Assembly: GCA_016946835.1 (NCBI GenBank)
Contig: JACVTC010000135.1
Span: forward strand, 229,501-293,500
Length of the DNA stretch: 64,000 bases
Source: Neocallimastix lanati (nom. inval.)
Lineage: Eukaryota > Neocallimastigomycota > Neocallimastigomycetes > Neocallimastigales > Neocallimastigaceae
Direction of reading: 5' to 3'
Below, piece after piece: positions 24,308-35,689 of the stretch. Positions within the stretch are counted from its first letter, which is position 1, and each line of letters opens with the position of its first letter. The notes below the pieces were generated by a model. That model did not search any database. It saw only the letters and a program-made list of their open reading frames with translations, and was not told the origin of the DNA. The translations under genes were made by a program, and so were the position numbers.

Positions 24308-25117
24308 GAGTGTGTGTCATTTCGCAAAAATTCATTTCGGAAAAGTTTCATTTCGCAAAATTTTTTGTGTCATTTCGCAAAAGTTCATTTCGCAAAAATT
24401 TCATATCGGAAAAGTTTCATTTCGCAAAATTTTAATAAATAGATAAATAAATAATAAAATAAATAAATAAATAAATAATAAAAAAATAAAAAAAAAAAGA
24501 ATTATAAAATATAAAATAAAAAATAAAAAATAAAAAAAAAATATAAAATATAAAATATAAAATATAAAATATAAAATATAAAAATATAAAATATAAAATA
24601 TAAAATATAAAAATATAAAATAAAAAAAAAAAATATATAAAATAAAAAATAAAAAATATAAAATATAAAATATAAAATAAAAATAAAAAATAAAAAAAAA
24701 TATATATATATATATATAAAATAAAAAATAAAAAAAAATAAAAAATAAAAATAAAAAATATAAAATAAAAAATAAAAAAAAATAAAAAAAAATATAAAAA
24801 TATAAAATAAAAATATAAAATAAAAAATATAAAATATAAAATATAAAATATAAAATATAAAATAAAAATAAATAAATAAAAATATAAAAAATATAAAATA
24901 AAAATATAAAATAAAAATATAAAATATAAAATATAAAATAAAAAAAAATATAAAATATAAAATATAAAATATAAAATATAAAATAAAAATATAAAATATA
25001 AAATAAAAATATAAAATATAAAATATAAAATATAAAATATAAAATAAAAAAATAGATACCACCTAAAATCATCCTAATTTTGTGCTACTTTTAACTCCCT
25101 TTTTTATGATGTCCTCA

Positions 25118-25165
<48 letters not shown>

Positions 25166-25747
25166 GAATTATTTATAAATATTTCTTTTATTAAAAAAAT
25201 TTATTAGCAATTTAAGATTTTTAAAATACTGCGCAAGGACTTAAAAAGTGTAAAATGATCAATTAATTATTTAAATATTATTTTTTAATATTTTTTTTAA
25301 TAATTATATTTTAAATTTAACAATTATATTTTAAATTATTATCCTTTACATCTTTTAAATTATTAATACTTATTTTTTTTATATATATAAAATTCTTATA
25401 TATATTTTAAAAAATTATAAAACGTTTAAAACATATGATAAAATATTTTATTTTTTTAAAGCGTTAATTCTAATGAATATTTATTATTATATAATGTATA
25501 TTTTATATATGTCCATATATATATGTATATTTTTTTTTTAAAAATTTAATTTTAAAATTTATTTATTTATTATAGTTTTATATATTTATTTTTATTTATT
25601 TAGTTTTTTATTTAAATTTTATATATTATTTATTTATTTTATTATTAATTTATTTATTTATTAAAAATTTTGCGAAATGAAACTTTTTATGTAAATTTTC
25701 CGAAATGAAACTTTCCGAAATGAAATTTTGCGAAATGCTCCTCCCCC
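24308..25747. mobile_element. TIR element with CATTTCGCAAAA subrepeats, 9-bp TSD
   Basis: The left end has several direct copies of catttcgcaaaa/ttcatttcggaaaag (24317-24435). The right end has the same units inverted (ttttgcgaaatgaaac, 25665-25735). The element is flanked on both sides by aattcatgt (24299-24307 and 25748-25756), a 9-bp target-site duplication. The interior has a long ATAAAATAT-type microsatellite (about 24470-25050), a run of 43 T (25120-25162) and AT-rich DNA. It has no transposase. A non-autonomous element is the likely nature. A 9-bp duplication is usual for Mutator-like elements, but the superfamily is a guess. Confidence 0.7.
24440..25052. repeat. AT microsatellite block
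   Basis: Imperfect tandem tataaaataaaaa-type repeats inside the TIR element. They create long but meaningless open frames of Phe, Ile, Tyr and Leu on the minus strand. Confidence 0.8.
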
Positions 25748-25756
25748 AATTCATGT

Positions 25757-27004
25757 AATTTTATTACATTAATTATTACATAATTAATTGATGTAATAGT
25801 ATTAAATAATATTACTAAAATTTTATTTATATATATATATTTGTATAGCAACATTCATTAAAATAAATTATTTTTTTTTTCATTTAGTTTGTTTGATTAT
25901 ATTTAAATAAAAAAATTTTTATTATTATAATTTATATATGGATTTTAAATTTTTTTATTTTAATTTCTAATTTTTTTTTAAAAATTAGAAATTTTAATGA
26001 TTATTTATTTTAGATATATATGTTAATTTATTTTTGATTAAAATTTATTAATTAAATTATACATTATTAAAATTAGAAATTATTTTATTTAATAGAATAT
26101 ATATTTAGATATTTTATTGAATAAAAATACAGTAAATAAAATCAATATTAAATAATAATTGTAAATAAAATAAATTTATAATTTTAATAATTTTGAATGA
26201 AAAAAATTTTTTTTCAAAAAAAAATTTTTCATATTTTCACTTATTTTTTTTTTCTTTTATTTTTATTATTTAATGAATTTATTATAAAAAACATTAAAAA
26301 ATTTTTTGAGTATATTAAAAATAGAGTTTATATTAATTAATTATATAAAAAAAAATAACAACATTCTACTCTACTAAAAATAATATTTATTATATATATA
26401 ATAATATTTTATTTGAATGAATTTTTTTTTTTTTTTTAAAATTAATTTTTGAAATTTCAAAAAATAATTCATAAATTTCAACTATTTTTTTTCCATCATT
26501 TTTATTATTTAATGAATTTATTATGAAAATAAATTAAAAAATTTTTTGAAATATTGAATATAAATTTATATTTATATTATATAATAATATAAATAAAAAT
26601 ACATTATAATAATAATATTAATAAGAGTATCGAGAAATAATAAAAAAGGTATGTTCTACTCTACTAATACTTTTAAATAATTTTTATAAAATAAATATAA
26701 AAAAATATTTTATAAATTAGATATACAAATGTATTTATTTTTTCTAAAATGTTTTTATTAATTATTCATATATACATAATACATGATTTTTATAATAATA
26801 ATATTTATATATTTATTGAAAAATATAATATTTAAAATTATAACACTAATAATTAATAAAATTTGGAAAAAATAAAAAACTATAAACAAATAATAAAATA
26901 AAAATATAAATATTATTATATTTTGGTAAATTTTTATATTTTTCAAATAAAAATTAATGTTCGTAATAAATTTAATTTTTTTTTATTTTAATTAACGTAA
27001 ATAA
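25757..27004. other. AT-rich spacer
   Basis: The first roughly 50 bp are the continuation of the interrupted LTR. Two related stretches near 26175-26330 and 26395-26560 share attatttaatgaatttatta(t/a) and aattttttga(g/a) blocks, so they are diverged duplicates. No gene is seen. Confidence 0.4.
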
Positions 27005-28003
27005 TTATTTATGTCTATAATGATGAATTTTTTGTATAAATTTTAGAAAAAACTTATTATTATTTTTAAATTCTTTAATACTGTCATTATTTGAAATAAT
27101 TTTTTTATATAATTCATATTTATTAATTAAAATTTTTTTAAATTGATTTTTTAGTTGTATTTCGTTTTTAAATTCATTGTTATTATTATTTTGAAAATTT
27201 GGTATTTCCACACGTTTAATAATAATTTCAAATAAAAAAAAAAAATGAAATTTAATATCATTTTCAGTTTTTTTATATAAAAATTTAAAAAAATTATCAA
27301 AAAATTTTGGTACTTTTACACGTTCTTCGGATGTTTCATACTTAAATAAGCTTAAAATTTCTTTACATTTTCTTTTCTGAAAATAATTAATATACCACAT
27401 AAACGGAATATTGATTTCATGTTTGAATATTTCTTCTTTTTCTTTTCTTTCTTCTTCTTTTTCTTTATTGGTTTTTCCTTTTCTTTTCTTTTTTTCATTA
27501 ATTTTATAATTAATATTAATATACTTTTTTTTCAATATTTTTGTTATATGAAGTAATTTCTTCAAATGTTAACATGATCAAATCAAAATCTTTTTGAAAT
27601 AAAATATTAAAATCATCACTACTAAAGGTATACTTATTTTTTACTATGATTGAAATAATAACTTTATCAAAGTATTCATTATTAATTAAATATTTTAATA
27701 ATGTCATATTATTATATTTTTGATTGAAATTTGCTCTTTTATTAATTAAAAACTCTAATATTCCATATTTTTTATAAATAAAAGATTGAAGTTGTGGCGA
27801 AATGAATTTATTATTTACAAAATAATAATAATTCACTTCATTAGTGTATCACTACATTCATTCTCAATGGTATAACATAATATATCAAAATTTTCATTTT
27901 GTATTGTTTTTGTTTGAATCATAAATGTGCTTAAAATTTCTTCTAAATTATTATAATCTTTGATTTTAATATAACGTTTTATTTCTTTAATATCATCATC
28001 CAT
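27005..28003 (-). pseudogene. Ankyrin-repeat protein, frameshifted
   Basis: The minus strand begins at ATG 28003 with an acidic start (MDDDIKEIKRYIKIKDYNNL). It continues in a second frame (27836-27516) with ankyrin-like helices (YGILEFLINKRANFN, MTLLKYLINNEYFDKVI). It finishes in a third frame (27565-27005) with a Lys/Glu-rich segment and a helical C-terminus. The first shift lies near 27850. The second is at the run of eight A near 27530 (minus-strand GAAAAAAAAG). Two frameshifts, one in a homopolymer, mean either a pseudogene or assembly errors. Ankyrin proteins act as binding scaffolds; the partner is unknown. Confidence 0.55.
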
Positions 28004-31000
28004 ATTTTTCGAGTTTGAAATATATATTAAAAAAATTTATTTTATTTAGTATTTTTTATAATTAATAATTATAATTTTGTTTTTTTCTTTCAATTAATTA
28101 TATTAAATTGAAAACAATTTTAATCATAAATAATAATTAATTAATTAAATTTAAAAATTTTATTAGTATTTTATTAAATAAATATTAATTTATTATTAAA
28201 TTAAGTATTATTTCCTATTTTTATTATTTAAATATAAATATGTTTAAATTATATCAATGAAAAAAATAAATATAAATTATTAAATATTCTACAAATTAAA
28301 TAAATATAATAAAATGAAATATATAAATAGATATAATGTTAAAGCAAAATTTTATTAATCAAATAACTTAATAGCATTTAATTATTAATATTTATCATTA
28401 TTTTATTCTAAAAAATATATATATACAATATAAATATATTTTTTACTAATAAATTTAATTAATTTCAAATCAAATTCATTAATTATTTTTAATTTAAAAA
28501 TAATTTATTGATTTGAAGACTAATATCTGTTTTAAATAATTTAATTCTTTTATTATTTTTATTTTAGTTTTTTTTTATTTATATAAATTGCATCAAAAAG
28601 AAAAAGTATATATATATATATAAGCACATATATATCAAATTTACTTTTTTTTTAAAAATTAATATATCAAATATATACAAATTTCAATTCTTTTATATAT
28701 TAAAATTAAAATTATTAAAGTTGTAAATTAAATATTTTAAATTTCAGATTTAAAATAACATAAATTTATTAAATTTATGTTAAAAATATATTTTAATATA
28801 AAATTTAATCTATGATTATCCAATATTTTACAAATACATAAATACTCGAAATACTATAAAACGTGCTTAAGTTATAATTCTAAACATTTTTTTTTCACTT
28901 TAACAATAAAAACCTTATATACGCTCATACATACTTAGTTATATATATTTAAAATAATAAATATTAATATATAATAAAGGAATATAAAACATCTTTACTT
29001 AAAAAAAATTATAATATTATCTTAATATTGTGTGTCTCTTAATTGTGTGTTTATTAACAAATTTTATTAAACTTAAAAAAATATGTCATAATTAAAAAAA
29101 TTACACAAAATAATAATATTTGTACTAATTTTTCATATAATTAAAAACTTTTACTATAAAATTTATTTATAAATATATATAAATTAAGTAGTAATATATT
29201 ATTTGCAATATTTTTGGTACTATTAAAATTTAAATTTAAAATATTTTTTTTATTTATTAAAATTGCTATAAGTAAATATTATTAATATTTATAATAAAAT
29301 TTATACTTAATATTTAATTATATTAACATTTATTAATTATTAACAATTAATATTTAATGAAACTTTTAAACATAAAATATTATTAAATTACAACAAATTT
29401 AATTTTTTTTATTGATGTTTTAAATGATTTTAATAAAAGTTTTTTTTATATTATTAATAAATAAGTAATAATAATTATAATAATAATACTAATCATAAAT
29501 TTTATATAAACATATAAATGCTTTTAATTTATTCTATTATTCAAAAAAGATTAATCTGAATTCGAAATAAAGAAAATTTAATTAAATAAATGTTTTAAAA
29601 ATAATAATTAATATTTACTACTATATTATTTAAATATATTTATATATTTTCCATTATAATTAATAAAGTCAACTTTTAAACGTAATAATTATTACGTTTA
29701 GTTTAATTGTTTAAAATATTTTAATTAAATTTTTAAAAAATTGTATAATATTAATAATACAATAATTTATAATTGTTTAATATTAATAATAATTTATATA
29801 CAATTCAAAAATAACTAGAAATACAATAATAATTATGTTTAATTTATTATTTTTTATTTTTTGACAGAAAAGTTTTTATAATATTTATTTTTGTATTTAT
29901 TATAAGAATGATATAGATAAAGAACTGTATTTTTTTTTTTTTTTTTTAAGTAACAAAAATTTAGTATTAATATATTCACTTATTTTATAAATAATGAATA
30001 ATTTATTTTGGTTTAATTTTTATTTAATTATTAAGAACTGATTTCTTATTTATCTTGAAAATTATAAGTTTAGTGAAATTCATTTTTGTTTTCTTTTTTT
30101 ATATTATATGGTGATTTCATAATAATTAAAGTTTTTTATATAGTAATAGTTATTTTTACAAATTTATATATTTTTTATTTTATATAAAAAGATATATTTA
30201 TTTGTTTATATATTTTTTTTATAATAGATATAATATTTAAAATTATTTTAAAGCATTACACATAAACAAAAATATATAAATAATTAAAAAATTAATTTTT
30301 TATTTTAATAATATTAAAATTGGTAATGTATCAACGATTTGTTTTTTACTATGATAAAAGTATTAAAATTGTTAACTTTAATTTGTACAATAGCAATATA
30401 TTTAATACAGATAACAAAATACCAGATAAAATTATTTTCGGTGCTATTAAATTTTTATATTAAGTAGATATCTTGAAGGAATTAAACGATAATGTTTCTG
30501 AAATAATAAAGAATATAATAATGGTCTTATTTCTATTTTCTATTTTCTATTTAATTTATAAGTAGAAAATTTTTATCTTTATATATCTATAATTCTTCTT
30601 TTTATTTTTTTAATAATATATGAAAAGCATTCGATAAAAAATAAAAAATTTATACATTTAGATTTGAATAATAGTTCACGAATTGTTATTGATAATCTAA
30701 TTAACATTAAGACAATTAATTAATAAGATTAAAAAAAAAATTTATTTATGAGTAAAACAAATTTCTAAATTTCTTATTATTCATAAAAAAACTTAAATAA
30801 ATATTATAAAACTAACTTCTAAATTTTATTATTAAATATTTTTAAAACATATAGCTTTTATAGTGGGTAATGATTATGGAACAAAATTACTGAAAATGAA
30901 AATATTGGATTTTATAAAATTTTTACACGCATTCAAGTATTGGAAAGAGCTATTAATTTTATACTAATCCTAATATAGCAATCCCAAATTATAGTAAATT

Positions 31001-31117
31001 AATTTACGCATTCAGGTATATATTTAAAATAATAGTACATTTTATACTTTTCTTTTATATATGTATATTTTTATTGAGATATATTTTTATTCTTATTATT
31101 TAAGTATTATTACTATT
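28004..31117. other. Long AT-rich spacer
   Basis: Almost entirely A and T. A short plus-strand frame at about 30326-30463 (MYQRFVFYYDKSIKIVNF), continuing after one TAA with VDILKELNDNVSEI, might be a decayed gene. Nothing is recognised. Confidence 0.4.
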
Positions 31118-31849
31118 TGTAAAGTGTTCCTATGGAGCAGATTACAATTACAAAAAAAACACAAACAAAAACAAAAAAAACAAAAATACTATCAATTATA
31201 ATACACAAATGAAATTTATTTTATTAAAAAAATTTTTTTTATTAATCTCTTTATTATAAAAATTCGTTTTATTAGTTATTAACTGCAAAATAGTTAATAA
31301 CAACTACATTTTTTTAATAGAATAATTTTACATGTATTTATATTTTTTCTTAATTATAATATACTATTTCTATTTATTTAAACATATATTCAATATAAAA
31401 TAAACAAAAACTAATCTAAAATTAAATAAAGTAATAAAAAACTAAAACTAATTCAATAAGCTTTTTATTCAATTTGTTTTGACTCAAATTGAATAAGTTC
31501 TTATTTATTATTTTTTTATTATTCTTTTATTATTAATACAATTAATTATATATTACTATTTAATTTTTATGATTATTAAAGTAAACTAAAATTATACCAA
31601 ACTAAAATTATTAAAATATTTTATTACTAAAATTTAAGTTATTTAAAAATTTATCTTATATTTTTAAATTTAAATATTATAAAAATATAAATTAATTATT
31701 AATTTTCATAAATCAATTAATTTCATAAATTAATATATTTTACACAATTTAATGCATTAGCATTATTTTGTAAACGTGAATTACATTAAATAATTTAATG
31801 TACAAAATAAATTAATTAATCTACTAAAGATATTGATCATATCTTTACA
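31118..31849 (+). repeat. Solo LTR with 5-bp target duplication
   Basis: Begins TGTAAAGTGTTCC and ends CATATCTTTACA. The ends form the TGTAAAG/CTTTACA inverted repeat typical of LTRs. It is flanked by CTATT on both sides (31113-31117 and 31850-31854), the mark of integration followed by LTR-LTR recombination. Two relatives lie at 20219-20720 and 23617-24307. No internal gypsy or copia sequence is attached. Confidence 0.8.
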
Positions 31850-32071
31850 CTATTTTATTATTTATTTTAATTTAATTATTAATTCTTTTTATAAAAACAT
31901 TTACTTTTTGTAAATTTTTTACTATATATTTTTATTATATATTTATTTTATCTATTATTAACATTCAGTTATATTAGTATTAACTTTTTTAATAGTTATA
32001 TTTTTAATATATAATTATTAAAGAATTTATAACTAAGATATATCTAATTTTCATGATTAAGCCTGACACAT

Positions 32072-32654
32072 TTACCAATGATCCTTTGAGGAAATGTTTA
32101 TTGTTGGATTACTGGTTTCTAGCCAGTCAATGCCTAAAATAGGGCAGTACCAAGGTAGATCCACATCATAGAAACTTATTTTATAAATGTGGTTTTTATA
32201 TTTTAAAGAGATTGGAGCAGTTTTACCAGTGATTGATTGAATACCACTTATTCCAGATACGTTAGGGAGATTGCTTTCCAAAGAGTAAGGAATATTATTT
32301 TCTTTAACAAAGTACACTTTCATTAAATTGAGTTGGGAGCCAAAGTTTAAAAAAAATTTTGTTTCTGTTGAAATATTGGAAACGTTAAGAGTGAATTTGA
32401 AAATTGGTAGTTTTACATCTCTTTGGTCAGATGGTTCAGGATTAGTGATGTAAGAGCTGTTTGAAGAAGTTTTCTTACTATTCATTGGAGAGCATCTATT
32501 AAAAGAATGGTAAGAAAATCCACAATAGGTACAAAGATGTTCTTTTCTTTTTTATTTTTTCTTCGTTAGATAAATGTCCTTTAGTATTGAAACTGATCAG
32601 GCTTTTTTCCATTATTTGGTCTTCGATTGTTGTTGTTTCTTTTATTATTGTTTC

Positions 32655-32697
<43 letters not shown>

Positions 32698-33106
32698 TGA
32701 TCTATTTTGTGGATTTAATGGGTTAGGGTTGTCAATTATGGTGGTAATAGTTTGTAGCGTGAAGAGAGATCTTGGTCCTGGGAACATTTCATATATTTGG
32801 GTAGCAATTTGATCGTTTAATCCATTGATAGAAGCATTCATTTTGGCTTCTTTATTCCAGGATGATTCATCTGAATATCTATTAAACTAGAGGATATAAT
32901 TTATTATTTCTCTAATGCGTTTTTGCTTTACCGTTTTTCAGTTTCTGATTGGCAATAAAAGTTGAGTCATAACTGCCAAATAGAGCCTTAAATCTGGTAC
33001 TAAATTCTTGATTATTATTCAGGCATGGATCATTGTTTTCAATTAAGATCGCAGCCCAATTCATGGCAGAACCATAAAGTCTGGAAATTATGTAAACAAC
33101 TTTCAT
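32072..33106 (-). pseudogene. Gypsy gag and protease, Asn-rich
   Basis: In order on the minus strand, the capsid end comes first (YIISRLYGSAMNWAA, 33106-32912). Next is a segment with a run of 14 Asn from an ATT/AAT microsatellite (32841-32581). A CCHC zinc knuckle follows in another frame (CTYCGFSYHSFNRC, about 32495-32545). Last is a retropepsin (32485-32072) ending ILGIDWLE. The protease active-site motif, normally DSG, reads FLNFGSQLNLM, so the catalytic Asp is replaced by Asn. Frame changes separate the pieces. It faces the plus-strand pol at 33190-34375. Confidence 0.75.
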
Positions 33107-33189
33107 TGGATCGCTCTTTTAAATCAAACTACTGTATTTTTAATTGACTTGCACTTCCTAGTGCTTTTATTACATATATTCTTTTAAAA

Positions 33190-34375
33190 TACTAATAAAC
33201 AGAATGACAAAAAAAATGAAGAAATCAGTAATAAAATAAACAAGTCTTTACCAAATTTATTTTCATTTAAAGACCTTTTCAGTGAAATATATATGAATGA
33301 ACTACCTCCTCATCGTCCTTGTGATTACAAGTTCAAACTCAAACAAAACGCAAAACTTCATTATGGCCCAATTTATAAGTTAACTAAAAAAGAATCTATA
33401 ACTTTAAAGAAATACATAAAAGAATATGAAAATAAAAATTTATTAGAAAATCCAAATTCCCTTCCTTTGCTTTTGTTTTCTTTATTCCCTAGAAAGACTC
33501 AAATAATCTTTTTAGTTTTAATGGACTACCTTCCCAAATTATTTCTGATATAGTACTCAATTCACTTCAAAATTCTGTCTGCTATTTGCAAAACCCTCAA
33601 AATCTCAATAAAACTTTCTTTTACATTACACCATCAAAACAACGGTTTAACGGAGAGGGTGAACTAGAACAATACCTTAGATGCTACTATAATTTAAAGG
33701 TTCAAATTGACATAATCATCTATTCATTCTAAATTTTGCTACAACAATACTATTCAAAAATTTATTAAATACTCACCGTTTTATGCAAATTATGGATATA
33801 ATCCAAAATATTCACCAACAATTCCAAGAATTATGGATGTTCCTCGAGCTGATGAATTTACAAAAGATCTTTCAGAATTATTTAAAACATTTAATGAAAA
33901 TTTACAGTCAGCAAGAAAAAGACAAAAAGAATTTGTAAACAAATATCGTATTGAAGCTCCAAATTTTATACCTGGTGATAAAGTGTAGATTAATAGTTCA
34001 CTCATAATTCATAATGGAAATAAAAAATTAAAACTAAGAAAACTTGGTCCGTATAAAATCATAAAGAAAATTTCTTTAGTTCCGTATAAATTGTACTTAC
34101 CAAAAAATATTAGAACCCATAATGTAATATATGTTTCTGAACTTGAACCATTTTATGAAAATCATTTTGAAAGAAAGAAAGAACAACCACCACGAGTAAT
34201 TGTCAATAATGAAGAAGAATACAAAATTGAAAAAATCCTACATAAAAGAAAACATAATGGAAAAATCCAATATCGTATCAAGTGCAAAGTCTCTCATATA
34301 TCTGAAGCATCTTGGGAACCTGAAACAAATTTAAATTGTCCTGAACTTTTACAAGAATTTATCAAAATTAACTAA
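33190..34375 (+). pseudogene. Chromodomain gypsy pol, internally deleted
   Basis: The plus strand starts with the protease-RT linker and RT N-terminus (MNELPPHRPCDYKFKL, YKLTKKESITLKKYIKEY). It then jumps straight to the integrase core (FNGLPSQIISDIVLNS), so most of RT and all of RNase H are deleted. The integrase C-terminus follows (PFYANYGYNPKYSP, APNFIPGDKV, LGPYKIIKKIS). The last open frame (34091-34375) ends with a chromodomain (EYKIEKILHKRKHNGKIQYR, then SEASWEPETNL). Chromodomains of chromoviruses direct integration to heterochromatin. Confidence 0.85.
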
Positions 34376-34484
34376 AACCAAAATTTGAAAATAGTTCTTT
34401 ACTTTATTAATATCAAACCTGTATTAATTTATCAATATAAATATTATTAAATATTATTTATATTATTAATTATTATTTATATTA

Positions 34485-34518
<34 letters not shown>

Positions 34519-34686
34519 TCATGTAACTTAATTAATATCATGTAATATAATTTTAACTTCATACTGCAAAAAAAGTTAATTTTTTATTTTAATTTAGTAT
34601 TAGTATAAGTTTTGCCTGTCAGTTAGATTTATCTGGTATACGAATTCTGGAAGTGGACCATGTAACGAAGTCTTCAGTTAGAAAAG
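34376..34686. other. Spacer with ATT repeat
   Basis: Contains a short ATT microsatellite (34484-34515) and, at 34608-34686, a less AT-rich patch (tatctggtatacgaattctg). The patch may be the rest of a retroelement's 3' non-coding region. No gene is seen. Confidence 0.4.
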
Positions 34687-35687
34687 TGTAATAGCTATAC
34701 TAAAACTAAATTTAATTAATATAACTATTATCTACAAATTTAATATTATTTTTACATCATATTAAAATTGAAAAAATAAAAAATTAAAATTATACTTAAT
34801 TATTTAGAGTTTAATATAAGTAAATATAATAAACAATAACCAAGAAATAGTAATTGAAAATATTTTAAAATAAAGAAAAATAAAAAAAAAAACTTTTATT
34901 ATGATTAATATATTTTTTTTTGATATATAAATATAAAATTTTTTTATTAGTTATTATTTATTATATTTTCTATAAATAATAACTCTTGATTTCTCAAAGT
35001 AAATTCAAGAGTCCTATTTATATTTTTTCAAAAAAATCAATGATTAAATAAATTTTTTTCTAATTTTAACGAAAAATCTATTTAGGAAAAGATTAGAAGA
35101 AAAACCTAAATAGTTTTTCGATCAATATTCTAATTATATTGATCATCATATAATTAAAGAAAACCTATTTATTAGGAAAAACTTTAATTACCGATTTTCT
35201 AATTAATTATTAAAATATTAAATTTTGATGGGATGGGAATTAATAAAAAGATTTTTTTTTTCATTTAAAAAATAAAGATTAAATAATATGATAGATTAGA
35301 TACATTTATAGTTTATAATACATTATAAAATACATTATTCATTTTAATTAAAATAACTAATATTTTGTGGTAAAATATTAAATACAAATTTACATAATTT
35401 TTTGTAAAAATTCTATTTAAATGAACGATAATAACAAGTAAATAAAATTTATATTACTTATATAAATGTATAAAATATAATATGTAAATAAATTTATATC
35501 AATATATGAAAAAATAAGTATTAAATAAATTTATAAGTTAAAATCAATGAATATATTAATTATTATTTAAATAAATATTTTTTTAAAAATAATTATTATT
35601 TTATAAATAATTATAAATTATTAATTATTTTTCATTAATTATAAGAAATATTAATCATTCATTATTGAATAATTATGATTTCTTACA
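34687..35687 (-). repeat. 3' LTR of gypsy element 2
   Basis: On the minus strand it starts TGTAAGAAATCATAATT, directly after a polypurine tract (GAAGAAAAAAGAAGAGCAT) at the end of pol. It carries the aataactcttgatttctcaa block (near 34978) shared with the LTRs at 1.0-2.7 kb. The left end at TGTAATAGC is inferred. Confidence 0.6.
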
Positions 35688-35689
35688 AT

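Noticed and set aside
24401-25072. Long minus-strand frames of Phe, Ile, Tyr and Leu (223 and 186 residues)
   Set aside because: They are translations of the ATAAAATAT microsatellite in two frames; such a repeat has no stops by chance. Not genes.
30326-30560. Possible short gene in the 28-31 kb spacer
   Set aside because: One stop after 46 residues, no recognisable motif, and composition close to background; only mentioned in the spacer entry.
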